A stretch of 64,000 bases of DNA from Zoogloeaceae bacterium (lineage in GTDB: Bacteria; Pseudomonadota; Gammaproteobacteria; Burkholderiales; Rhodocyclaceae). The notes below the pieces were generated by a model. It was given only the letters and a program-made list of their open reading frames with translations. It did no database searches and was not told the origin of the DNA. Both the position numbers and the translations under genes were made by a program. The stretch spans positions 496,001 to 560,000 of the forward strand of contig JACKLY010000001.1 in NCBI GenBank assembly GCA_024235655.1, in the 5' to 3' direction. The stretch's first letter is position 1, and each line of letters begins with the position of its first letter. Shown here piece by piece: positions 40,641-48,746 of this stretch.

Positions 40641-42088
40641 CTCGGCTGGTGCTTGGCCCTTTCAACCGCGTCGAAGGTGATCTTGAGGTTGCGCTCGATG
40701 TGGCTGACGGGCAGGTGCGTTCGGCCGAAGTCAGCGCTTCGCTCTATCGCGGGTTTGAATCGATGCTGATCGGGCGGGATCCGATGGACGCGCTGGTGAT
40801 TGTGCCGCGCATCTGCGGGATCTGCTCGGTGTCGCAATCGGCCGCCGCTGCCTCGGCGCTGGCCGATGCCGCCGGGCTGGTGATGCCGGCCAACGGCCGA
40901 CTGGCGCGCAACATGATTCAGGCCTGCGAAAACGTCGTTGATCACCTCACCCATTTCTACTGTTTCTTTACCCCCGACTTTGCCCGCGACAGCTATGCCG
41001 GCCTGTCCTGGCACGCCGCCATGGCGACCCGTTTCCGAGCCCAGCGCGGCACGGCACTGGCCGACTACCTGCCGGCACGTGCTGACTTCCTGCGCGTGAT
41101 GGGTTATCTCGCCGGCAAGTGGCCGCACACGCTGGCGCTGCAGCCGGGGGGAACGACACGGGCGATTACGGCCACGGAAAAGGTGCGCCTCTTTGGCGTG
41201 CTGCGCGAGTTCCGCGCCTTTCTCGAAGCCCGCCTGTTTGCCGATACGCTGGAGAATTTTGCAGCACTCGATTCGCTGCCGGCGCTGGTGAATTGGGCGG
41301 ATGCTGCGGCCACGCGGGAATCCGATTTCGCCCGCTTTGTCCAGGTCGCGATGGCGCTGGGCTTGGAGCAGGTTGGCCGGGCCACGGATCATTTTGTTTC
41401 CGTCGGTGCCTATGCCGATATCGCCAGGCCCTTCTTTCCCGCCGGCTGCTGGCAAGGCGGTGTGGTCTCTGCCTTTGACCCGGCTGCCGTCATGGAAGAC
41501 GCCAGCCATGCCTGGCTGGTCGGCAACACCCCGCTACCCCCGGCGCAAGGCGAAACGCGGCCGCAGCCGGACGGCAAGGATGCTGCCTACAGCTGGTGCA
41601 AGGCGCCACGCTATGCCGGGCAGGTGGTTGAAACCGGCGCACTGGCCAGGCAGATGCTTTCTGCCCATCCCTTGGCGCTGGATCTGGTGACAAGGCATGG
41701 GGCCAGCGTGCTTGGCCGTATTGCCGGGCGAATGCTCGAAGTGGCGCGGGTATTGCCGCAAATGGAAGCCTGGTTGAAGGAGATCATGCCCGGTGATCCC
41801 TTCTGTGTGCCCTGGCAAGCACTGGAGGAAGGTCAGGGTGTGGGCCTGGTGGAAGCCGCGCGTGGGGCATTGGGGCATTGGCTGCGTATCGAGCGTGGCA
41901 AGATCGCCAGCTATCAGATCATTGCGCCGACCACCTGGAATTTTTCGCCCCGTGATGCCGGCGGCCAACCCGGAGCACTGGAGCAGGCGCTGGTCGGCTT
42001 GCCGGTGGCTGAAGGGGAGAAGGCGCCGGTGCTGGTGCAGCACGTGGTGCGCTCGTTCGACCCTTGCATGGTGTGTACGGTGCACTGA
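40637..42088 (+). CDS. hoxC: HoxC/HupV, H2-sensing hydrogenase large subunit
   Basis: A 483-residue large subunit. The N-terminal nickel ligands lie in RICGICSVSQS and the C-terminal ligands in FDPCMVCTVH, the last residues of the protein. Energy-converting hydrogenases have a C-terminal peptide after this His that a protease removes; its absence is typical of regulatory hydrogenases. GTG 40637 overlaps the hoxB stop. Together with HoxB it senses H2 and signals to HoxJ. Confidence 0.95.
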   Translation: MTRLVLGPFNRVEGDLEVALDVADGQVRSAEVSASLYRGFESMLIGRDPMDALVIVPRICGICSVSQSAAAASALADAAGLVMPANGRLARNMIQACENVVDHLTHFYCFFTPDFARDSYAGLSWHAAMATRFRAQRGTALADYLPARADFLRVMGYLAGKWPHTLALQPGGTTRAITATEKVRLFGVLREFRAFLEARLFADTLENFAALDSLPALVNWADAAATRESDFARFVQVAMALGLEQVGRATDHFVSVGAYADIARPFFPAGCWQGGVVSAFDPAAVMEDASHAWLVGNTPLPPAQGETRPQPDGKDAAYSWCKAPRYAGQVVETGALARQMLSAHPLALDLVTRHGASVLGRIAGRMLEVARVLPQMEAWLKEIMPGDPFCVPWQALEEGQGVGLVEAARGALGHWLRIERGKIASYQIIAPTTWNFSPRDAGGQPGALEQALVGLPVAEGEKAPVLVQHVVRSFDPCMVCTVH

Positions 42089-42097
42089 GGCATTCCA

Positions 42098-42718
42098 GTG
42101 AGGCGTCGCGATTTCATTCTCTTCTCGCTGCTGCTGGTGGCCTGCGGCGGCAAAGCGAAACTGGCGGCCCTGCCCGCCGGCAGTACGGTACTGGCCTTCG
42201 GCGACAGCGTGACGTTCGGCACCGGAGCCGCCCCCGGCGAAGACTGGCCGACGCAACTCGCTGCACTCAGTCGCTGGCACATCGTCAATGCAGGAATCCC
42301 CGGCGATACGGCGATGGCGGGCAAGGAGCGTTTGCCGGCCTTGCTTGATGCGCACAAACCGGCTCTGGTAATGGTCGAAATCGGTGGCAACGATTTTCTC
42401 AAGCGGCGCGCGCCGTCGGCGGTGAAGGAAGATATCCGCCAGATGCTGAAGGCGATTCGCGCCAGTGGCGCACAGGCAGTGCTGGTGGCGGTACCTGAGT
42501 TGTCGCTGCTTGGGGCGATGACGCGGCGTCCCTCCGATGCGGCGCTCTATGCCGAACTGGGCAAGGAAGAGAAGGTACCGGTGATTGCCGATGTCTTTGC
42601 CGATATTCTGGGGCAGCCGGCCTTGTGCGCGGATCAGATTCATCCGAATGCCGCAGGCTATCTGAAGATGGCCGAAGGGTTCCGCGATGCGCTGCGCCAG
42701 ATCGGTTTGTTGTCGTGA
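42098..42718 (+). CDS. SGNH/GDSL-family lipoprotein hydrolase (TesA-like)
   Basis: A 206-residue hydrolase. The start shows a lipoprotein signal with lipobox LVAC (Cys at about residue 16). Block I is AFGDSVTFGTG with the catalytic Ser, GGND is block III and DQIHPNAAGY supplies the catalytic Asp-His. TesA-type enzymes hydrolyse acyl-CoA or lysophospholipids in the periplasm. GTG 42098 is the only plausible start. It sits between hoxC and nikR with no obvious link to hydrogen metabolism. Confidence 0.85.
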   Translation: MRRRDFILFSLLLVACGGKAKLAALPAGSTVLAFGDSVTFGTGAAPGEDWPTQLAALSRWHIVNAGIPGDTAMAGKERLPALLDAHKPALVMVEIGGNDFLKRRAPSAVKEDIRQMLKAIRASGAQAVLVAVPELSLLGAMTRRPSDAALYAELGKEEKVPVIADVFADILGQPALCADQIHPNAAGYLKMAEGFRDALRQIGLLS

Positions 42719-42768
42719 AACATGATGCCCGGTTTGCAGTGATTGGCCGGCAAGCCTAGGATGAGCGC

Positions 42769-43260
42769 ATGGAAAGATTCACCATTTCACTCGACAGCGA
42801 ACTGGCCAAAGCCTTTGATGCGCTGATTGCCGAGCGTGGCTACGGCAATCGCTCGGAGGCGGTGCGTGACATCATTCGCGGGCAGCTCGAGGCCTGGCAG
42901 CAGGCACGCGATGAGTCGCCGCACTGTGTTGCCAATCTCTCGTATGTCTACAACCACCATGAACGTGAACTGGCCGAGCGCCTGACGTCGATCCAGCATG
43001 ACCACCATGATCTGACGGTGGCCAGCATGCACGCCCATCTGGATCACGAAAACTGTTTCGAGGGTGTTTTTCTGCGCGGGCCGACCAGTGCCGTGCGTCG
43101 ATTTGCCGAGGCGATGATGGCCGAGCGCGGCGTGCGCCACGGCAAGCTCAATCTGGTGGCCGTCGAGGTCAGCCAGCACCATGCGCACGGTTACAAACCC
43201 CGTGCGCCGGGCGCAAAACATGGCGGCAGCCATCATGTCCACCTCAAGCCGTCCCGCTAA
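42769..43260 (+). CDS. nikR: NikR, nickel-responsive regulator
   Basis: A 163-residue regulator. A ribbon-helix-helix domain at residues 2-45 (RFTISLDSELAKAFDALI) is followed by an ACT-like nickel domain. The four nickel ligands are present: H77, H88, H90 and C96 in HDLTVASMHAHLDHENC. The tail (residues 138-163) is His-rich (SQHHAHGYKP, HGGSHHVHLK). NikR represses nickel uptake when nickel is abundant. A candidate operator lies upstream of the nickel permease gene 1.5 kb away. Its C terminus overlaps hoxJ. Confidence 0.95.
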   Translation: MERFTISLDSELAKAFDALIAERGYGNRSEAVRDIIRGQLEAWQQARDESPHCVANLSYVYNHHERELAERLTSIQHDHHDLTVASMHAHLDHENCFEGVFLRGPTSAVRRFAEAMMAERGVRHGKLNLVAVEVSQHHAHGYKPRAPGAKHGGSHHVHLKPSR

Positions 43261-44656
43261 GGCCTCTGGCAAGGCTGCGCCCAGAGAGGCGGCAAAGCCG
43301 CGCACCCTGCTGGCCGGAAGCGACCTGCCGGCGCCGGCCGAGGTGCTCGATGGCGTTGGCGAAACGGTGTGGATCGACGTCATCCGCAAGATGGACGAGG
43401 TGTACAACGACCTCCTGCAGTACGAGGTGGCGCTGGAGGAAAAGAATGCGGCGCTGGAAGAATCGCACCAGTTCATCGAGAGTGTGCTGGCGTCGATGTC
43501 CGACATCCTCATCGTCTGTGACCGGCACGGCAATATCGAGGAAGTTAACCCTTCCCTGCAGCGGTTTTGCGGGCGGGATGAGGCGGTGCTGAAAGGCACG
43601 CCGGTATTCGACCTGTTTGCCGATGACGGCTCGCGCCATGCCGTGCGTGAATTTTTCACCCCGCAGGGACGCAGCGCCCGCCACGATGTCGAGTTGATGA
43701 TTGCAGCGGCCGACGGCAATGCCGTGCCGGTGTCGATCAACTGCACGCCGCGTCTTTCCGGGGTGGGCAAGCTGGTCGGCATGGTGGTGACCGGCCGGCC
43801 GGTCGGGGAATTGCGCCGTGCCTACCATGCGCTGCGCCAGACGCATGAAGAGCTGAAGCGCACGCAGCAGCAACTGGTGCAGTCCGAGAAAATGGCGTCA
43901 CTCGGCCGTCTTGTCGCCGGCGTGGCGCATGAACTGAACAACCCGATCAGCTTCGTACTCGGCAATGTCATGGCGCTGCGCCGTTATGCCGGACGTTTGC
44001 AGACCTATATCGAGGCGGTCAATGGCTGCGGCCGCTGTGCGCAGGCGCCGGAACTGGGCGAGCTACGCGAGGAGCTGCGCATCGACCGCATTCTTGAGGA
44101 TATGTCGCCGCTGCTCGACGGCATGATCGAAGGGGCGGAGCGTACGCGCGACATCGTCGACGGTTTGAAGCGGTTTTCTGCCATCGACCGGCAGGCGGAC
44201 GAAGTCTTCAACCTGAGCGAAGTCGTTGAACGGGCGGTGCGCTGGGTGATGCGTTCGGCACCGGCGAAATTCGACATCCGCTGCGATCTGCCGCCGGAAC
44301 TGTGGCTGCGCGGTTCGTCCGGGCAGATGCAGCAGGTCATCATGAATCTCGTGCAGAACGCCTGCGATGCGGTTGTCGAGGTGCCGTCGCCTAGAATCGA
44401 TGTCTGCGCCAAACCCGGTGCCGGGGAAGTAGTCCTTCTGTCGGTGGCCGACAATGGTGCCGGTATTCCGCAGGAGCATCTGGCCCGGCTGTTTGATCCG
44501 TTTTTTACGACCAAGCCGGTCGGGCAGGGGACCGGGCTGGGCTTGTCGATCAGCTACGGAATTGTCGAACGCCACGGTGGCCGGCTGGAGGTGAGCAACC
44601 GACCGGAAGGCGGCGCCTTGTTCTCGATCGTTTTGCCGCTGGCGAGTACCGGCTAG
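43235..44656 (+). CDS. hoxJ: HoxJ-type sensor histidine kinase of H2 sensing
   Basis: A 473-residue soluble kinase. A coiled-coil (about 45-80) and PAS domain (about 80-190) precede HisKA (H232 in VAGVAHELNNPISFV) and HATPase (DNGAGIP, FFTTKPVGQGTGLGLSIS). LNNPISFVLGNVMALRRYAG is typical of HoxJ, the kinase that reads HoxBC and controls HoxA. ATG 43235 overlaps nikR by 26 bases; the upstream starts at 43181 and 43220 remain possible. It differs from the kinases at 13-22 kb in its H-box spelling (ELNNP versus EINNP). Confidence 0.9.
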   Translation: MSTSSRPAKASGKAAPREAAKPRTLLAGSDLPAPAEVLDGVGETVWIDVIRKMDEVYNDLLQYEVALEEKNAALEESHQFIESVLASMSDILIVCDRHGNIEEVNPSLQRFCGRDEAVLKGTPVFDLFADDGSRHAVREFFTPQGRSARHDVELMIAAADGNAVPVSINCTPRLSGVGKLVGMVVTGRPVGELRRAYHALRQTHEELKRTQQQLVQSEKMASLGRLVAGVAHELNNPISFVLGNVMALRRYAGRLQTYIEAVNGCGRCAQAPELGELREELRIDRILEDMSPLLDGMIEGAERTRDIVDGLKRFSAIDRQADEVFNLSEVVERAVRWVMRSAPAKFDIRCDLPPELWLRGSSGQMQQVIMNLVQNACDAVVEVPSPRIDVCAKPGAGEVVLLSVADNGAGIPQEHLARLFDPFFTTKPVGQGTGLGLSISYGIVERHGGRLEVSNRPEGGALFSIVLPLASTG

Positions 44657-44693
44657 TGGAAAGCTGCTGCTGTAAAGCAGGTTTCCACTTTTC
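44656..44693 (+). terminator. Terminator after hoxJ
   Basis: Outer stem 44656-44662 with 44682-44688 and inner stem 44667-44671 with 44676-44680 form one long hairpin, followed by TTTT at 44689-44692. It should end the hox transcript. Confidence 0.75.
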
Positions 44694-44773
44694 TGCGGTC
44701 GGGCTTGGCTGATTTTCTCAAGGCATTGATTTCATTGGGGTGAGTTTCGGATTTTTGCTTGGCACGGAACTTG

Positions 44774-44801
44774 TTAAGATCAATTCACCAAGATTTCATA
44801 C
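44774..44801 (+). promoter_or_regulatory. Candidate NikR operator upstream of the nickel permease
   Basis: TTAAGA-N16-TCATAC matches 10 of 12 positions of the NikR consensus GTATGA-N16-TCATAC with exact spacing. The right half-site is perfect and the left has two mismatches. It lies 6 bases before the permease ATG, where binding would block transcription or translation initiation. nikR is encoded 1.5 kb upstream. Confidence 0.6.
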
Positions 44802-44807
44802 GCAACC

Positions 44808-45617
44808 ATGGACACCCTGCCCAACGACTGGTACGCCCTCGCTGCCCTGGTCTTCATGCTTGGCATGAAGCACGGCTTTGATGCCGACCATCTGGCAACC
44901 ATCGATGGCCTGACCCGCTACAACGCCCGGCACAACCCGGCGTTGGCGCGTTTCTGCGGCACCCTGTTTTCGCTTGGCCATGGCGCGGTGGTGGTGCTGA
45001 TTGCACTGGCGGTGAGTACCCTGGCCGGTAGCTGGCAGGTGCCGGTGTGGATGGATACCGTTGGCGTCTGGATTTCAATCAGTTTTCTTGCGGCTCTTGG
45101 CTGCGTCAATCTGGCCGCCGTGTTGCGTACCCGCCCCGGCGAAGTGGTGCAGCCGGTCGGTATCCGCGGACGGCTCTTCGCCCGGCTGCAACACACCAAC
45201 CGGCCTTTGCTGGTGGCGGCCGTCGGCGCCTTGTTCGCTTTTTCCTTCGACACCATGAGCCAGGCCGCCTTGTTCGCGTTGACCTCGCAACAGTTCGGCG
45301 GCTGGGAACATGCGCTGCTGCTGGCCTTGCTGTTCATGGCCGGCATGCTGCTTACCGATGGCGTCAATGGCCTGTGGATTTCGCGCCTGATCCGCCGTGC
45401 CGATGAAGCCGCGCAGATTGCCTCGCGCGTCATGGGCCTGGTGGTCGGCGGTGTCAGCCTGCTGGTGGCCGGCTTTGGTGCGGCTAAGTTTTTCTCTCCG
45501 GCTGTTGATACCTGGAGCGACGGCAAGGAACTGGTTTTTGGCTGTCTGCTGGTGGCGATCATTGCCGGCAGTTATCTGTGTGCCGTACGTCTGGCCCGTC
45601 GGCCGGTTCTGGTCTGA
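44808..45617 (+). CDS. hoxN: NiCoT-family nickel/cobalt permease (HoxN-like)
   Basis: A 269-residue membrane protein with about eight hydrophobic segments. The family motif HGFDADHLATID (HX4DH) lies in helix II, with LGHGAVV and FSFDTMSQAALF downstream. It imports nickel at high affinity, feeding HypA/HypB for [NiFe] cofactors. It is shorter than Ralstonia HoxN, which has about 350 residues, and closer to the short NiCoT forms. A candidate NikR operator lies immediately upstream. Confidence 0.9.
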   Translation: MDTLPNDWYALAALVFMLGMKHGFDADHLATIDGLTRYNARHNPALARFCGTLFSLGHGAVVVLIALAVSTLAGSWQVPVWMDTVGVWISISFLAALGCVNLAAVLRTRPGEVVQPVGIRGRLFARLQHTNRPLLVAAVGALFAFSFDTMSQAALFALTSQQFGGWEHALLLALLFMAGMLLTDGVNGLWISRLIRRADEAAQIASRVMGLVVGGVSLLVAGFGAAKFFSPAVDTWSDGKELVFGCLLVAIIAGSYLCAVRLARRPVLV

Positions 45618-45680
45618 GGCGGCTCTTTCTCTTCCGGTTGACTGACAAATCACGGCGGGCGTCTTTCCTCAGGCGCTGCA

Positions 45681-45701
45681 GCGCAAGGCTTTGCGCGTTT
45701 T
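45681..45701 (+). terminator. Possible terminator after the nickel permease
   Basis: GCGCAA (45681-45686) pairs with TTGCGC (45691-45696) around a 4-base loop and is followed by GTTTTGG. The stem is short and the T-run is only four bases. Confidence 0.45.
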
Positions 45702-45822
45702 GGTCTGTGTAAATCCACAATTGGCTTTGCCATCAAGCTAGAGGTAAAGTGCACCTCTTTTGCTCAATCGGCGTGGCGCATGCTCGGCACCCGTCGCTAA
45801 AACAAACAGAAGAGAGGCAATG

Positions 45823-48099
45823 ATGGAAAAGGACCTGCGCGAAGCCGCACTGGAATATCACCAGTTCCCCACTCCGGGGAAAATTTCGGTTCGCCCGACC
45901 AAAGGGCTGACCAACCAGCGCGATCTGGCGCTGGCCTATTCGCCGGGTGTGGCCTTTGCCTGCGACGCTATCGTTGAAGACCCGGCCAACGCCAGCCTGT
46001 ACACCTCACGCGCCAATCTGGTTGGCGTCATCACCAACGGCACGGCGGTGCTTGGCCTGGGCAATATCGGCCCGCTGGCCTCGAAGCCGGTGATGGAAGG
46101 CAAGGGCTGTCTGTTCAAGAAATTTGCCGGTATCGACGTGTTCGATATCGAGTTGTCGGAAAACGACCCGGACAAGCTGATCGACATCATCGCCTCGATG
46201 GAGCCGACGCTGGGCGGGGTGAACCTTGAGGACATCAAGGCGCCGGAATGCTTCTACATCGAGAAGAAGCTCAAGGAGCGCATGTCGATTCCGGTCTTTC
46301 ATGATGACCAGCACGGCACGGCGATCATTTCCGCTTCAGGCATGCTCAATGCGCTGAAGGTCATCGGCAAGGATATCGCGCAGGTCAAGGTGGTGTGTTC
46401 CGGTGCCGGTGCGGCAGCCATTTCCTGTCTCGATCTGTGGTGCGAGCTGGGCATTCAGAAGAAGAACGTGCTGGTCTGCGATTCCAAGGGCGTCATCTTC
46501 GTTGGCCGTGATGCCAAGATGGATGAAACCAAGGCACGCTACGCACAGGAAACCGATGCCCGTACGCTGGGCGATGCGATTGTCGGGGCGGACATTTTCC
46601 TCGGCTTGTCGACAGCGGGCGTGCTGAAGCCGGAAATGGTGAAAACCATGGCCGAGCGCCCGATCATCTTCGCGCTGTCGAATCCGACGCCGGAGATCAT
46701 GCCGGAACTGGCCAAGGAGGCGCGCCCGGATGCCATCATCGCCACTGGTCGTTCCGATTACCCGAATCAGGTCAACAACGTCCTCTGCTTCCCCTTCATT
46801 TTCCGTGGGGCGCTTGATTGTGGTGCAACGCGCATTACCGAGGAAATGAAGCTGGCCTGTGTCAAGGCGATTGCCGCCATGGCGCAGGAAGAAATCAGCG
46901 ATGAAGTGGCCATGGCCTATCCGGGGCAGACGCTGTCCTTCGGCCCGGAATACCTGATTCCGAAACCTTTCGACCCGCGCCTGATCACGACCATTGCGCC
47001 GGCTGTGGCACAGGCCGCAATGGATTCCGGCGTCGCCACGCGGCCGATTGCCGACATGCGTGCCTATCGTGAAAAGCTGCGCGAGTTCATCTATCACACT
47101 GGCGTCGGCATGCGTGCCGTGTTTACCGCTGCCAAGCAGGGTGAGCGCAAGCGCATCATCTATAGCGAAGGTGAAGACGAGCGCGTGCTGCGTGCAATCC
47201 AGATTGTCATGGAAGAACAACTGGCGACCCCGATCCTGATCGGCCGTCCGGATGTGATTGCCATGCGTCTCGAGAAAATCGGCTCCAAGCTGCGCGTGGG
47301 TGAGCATTTTGAAGTCATCAACCCGAATCACGATGAGCGCTACAAGGAGTGCTGGACGGCGTATCACAACACCATGAAACGCCATGGCGTCACCATCGAG
47401 ATTGCCAAGATGCGCCTGCGCCAGGACCCCACCATCATCGGTGCCGTGCTGGTCCAGCTGGGTTACGCCGAAGGCATGCTCTGTGGTGTATCCGGGCGCT
47501 TCGGGCATCACCTGCGTCAGGTCGAGGAGATTATCGGCAAGGCGCCGGGTTGCAATACGCTGGCAGCAATGAACCACCTGCTGTTGCCGGGGCGTGCGTT
47601 GTTTCTGTGCGACACCCATGTCAATGAGAACCCGGATGCCAACCAGATTGCCGAAATCGCGCAGATGGCGGCAGCAACGGTGCGCAGCTTCGGCATTCAG
47701 CCGAAAGTTGCCTTGCTGTCACACTCCAACTTCGGTTCTTCACAATCGGTTTCGGCCAGAAAGATGGCGGCAGCAACAGCCATCCTCCGCGAGCAGGCAC
47801 CTGAGCTGGAGGCCGATGGCGAGATGCACGGTGACAGTGCGCTGTCGGAAGAAATCCGCGATCAATGCGATCCGGATTCGCCGCTGACCGGCGAGGCCAA
47901 CGTGCTGGTGATGCCCAACCTGGATGCTGCGAACATCGCCTACAACCTGGTGAAGATGACCAGTGGCGAGGGCGTAACCATCGGCCCCATCCTGCTCGGT
48001 GCTGCCAAGCCGGTGCAGGTGCTGACTTCGACGGCAACGGTGCGCCGGCTGGTGAATATGACGGCACTGACAGTGATCGAGGCTGCAGGCGTCAAGTAA
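45823..48099 (+). CDS. maeB: NADP-dependent malic enzyme with phosphotransacetylase-like domain
   Basis: A 758-residue two-domain enzyme. The N-terminal malic-enzyme part (about residues 1-425) includes AYSPGVAFACDAI, VFHDDQHGTAI and GAGAAAISCLDL. The C-terminal part (about 430-758) is a phosphate-acetyltransferase-like regulatory domain. It decarboxylates malate to pyruvate with NADPH formation. Two adjacent ATGs exist; ATG 45823 has the better spacing to agagagg. A rho-independent terminator follows, so it is monocistronic. Confidence 0.95.
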   Translation: MEKDLREAALEYHQFPTPGKISVRPTKGLTNQRDLALAYSPGVAFACDAIVEDPANASLYTSRANLVGVITNGTAVLGLGNIGPLASKPVMEGKGCLFKKFAGIDVFDIELSENDPDKLIDIIASMEPTLGGVNLEDIKAPECFYIEKKLKERMSIPVFHDDQHGTAIISASGMLNALKVIGKDIAQVKVVCSGAGAAAISCLDLWCELGIQKKNVLVCDSKGVIFVGRDAKMDETKARYAQETDARTLGDAIVGADIFLGLSTAGVLKPEMVKTMAERPIIFALSNPTPEIMPELAKEARPDAIIATGRSDYPNQVNNVLCFPFIFRGALDCGATRITEEMKLACVKAIAAMAQEEISDEVAMAYPGQTLSFGPEYLIPKPFDPRLITTIAPAVAQAAMDSGVATRPIADMRAYREKLREFIYHTGVGMRAVFTAAKQGERKRIIYSEGEDERVLRAIQIVMEEQLATPILIGRPDVIAMRLEKIGSKLRVGEHFEVINPNHDERYKECWTAYHNTMKRHGVTIEIAKMRLRQDPTIIGAVLVQLGYAEGMLCGVSGRFGHHLRQVEEIIGKAPGCNTLAAMNHLLLPGRALFLCDTHVNENPDANQIAEIAQMAAATVRSFGIQPKVALLSHSNFGSSQSVSARKMAAATAILREQAPELEADGEMHGDSALSEEIRDQCDPDSPLTGEANVLVMPNLDAANIAYNLVKMTSGEGVTIGPILLGAAKPVQVLTSTATVRRLVNMTALTVIEAAGVK

Positions 48100-48122
48100 G
48101 AAGCGGCAACAGTGAGGTCATG

Positions 48123-48147
48123 AAACGCCACCTGCGGGTGGCGTTTT
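48123..48147 (+). terminator. Terminator after maeB
   Basis: A perfect 10-bp stem (48123-48132 with 48137-48146), loop TGCG, ending in a short T-run. Confidence 0.85.
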
Positions 48148-48235
48148 GCATTTTGGAGTCTGCTAGAGTGGTGTATTGATGACGCTCCCGGCAACCAGGG
48201 GGCGGTCATGTATTGACAGAGAGGGTGCCGCCGCC

Positions 48236-48742
48236 ATGCTTCGCATGATACTCAGTTGTGTTCTGCTTCTGCCCATGACCGTGCTTCAGGCCGAGACACT
48301 GGAGGGGCATGTCGTCAGCGTGGTGGATGGCGACATCATCAATGTCGAGGTTGCAACGCGTGGTTATCATCCGGTGCGTCTGGCGTGGATCGACGCGCCG
48401 GCACGCCTGCAGGATCACGGTTATGCCGCCGCCGCCAGTTTGCAGACACTGGCAGGAGGAAAAAGAGTGCGCCTGGAAGGCATCATTGAAATGCAGGGCT
48501 ACTGGCAGGCGACGGTATGGGCGCTACCCTCCGGGCCATCCTGCAGCGGTGCTGCCTGCCCCAAGGGGACGGATCTCGGGCTGGAACAGGTTGCCCGCGG
48601 CATGGCCTGGCATGATCAGCGTCGACTCGGGCAGCCGGCGCCTGAGTTCAGGCAGTATCAACAAGCGGAATTTCAGGCCAAGATCCGCCGCCTGGGCTTG
48701 TGGTCGGGAAAGAATCCGACGCCACCATGGGACTGGCGTTGA
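48236..48742 (+). CDS. Secreted thermonuclease-like (SNase-fold) protein
   Basis: A 168-residue protein. Residues 1-20 form a Sec signal peptide (MLRMILSCVLLLPMTVLQA). The OB-fold shows VVSVVDGDIINV near the N terminus, VRLAWIDAP and a C-terminal AKIRRLGLWSG. The Arg/Asp/Glu catalytic set is partly visible: D in DGD, R and D in RLAWIDAP. Whether the enzyme is catalytically active is uncertain. ATG 48236 lies about 10 bases after gaggg. It probably acts in the periplasm or outside the cell. Confidence 0.75.
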   Translation: MLRMILSCVLLLPMTVLQAETLEGHVVSVVDGDIINVEVATRGYHPVRLAWIDAPARLQDHGYAAAASLQTLAGGKRVRLEGIIEMQGYWQATVWALPSGPSCSGAACPKGTDLGLEQVARGMAWHDQRRLGQPAPEFRQYQQAEFQAKIRRLGLWSGKNPTPPWDWR

Positions 48743-48746
48743 TTGC

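Noticed and set aside
44770..44783. CTTGTTAAGATCAA as an FNR box before the nickel permease
   Set aside because: Only the right half-site is good; the left matches 2 of 5 positions, and the same bases are better explained by the NikR-like site.
45740..45758. AGAGGT...ACCTCT inverted repeat before maeB
   Set aside because: Only 6-bp arms around a 7-base loop; too weak to name as operator or terminator without comparison.
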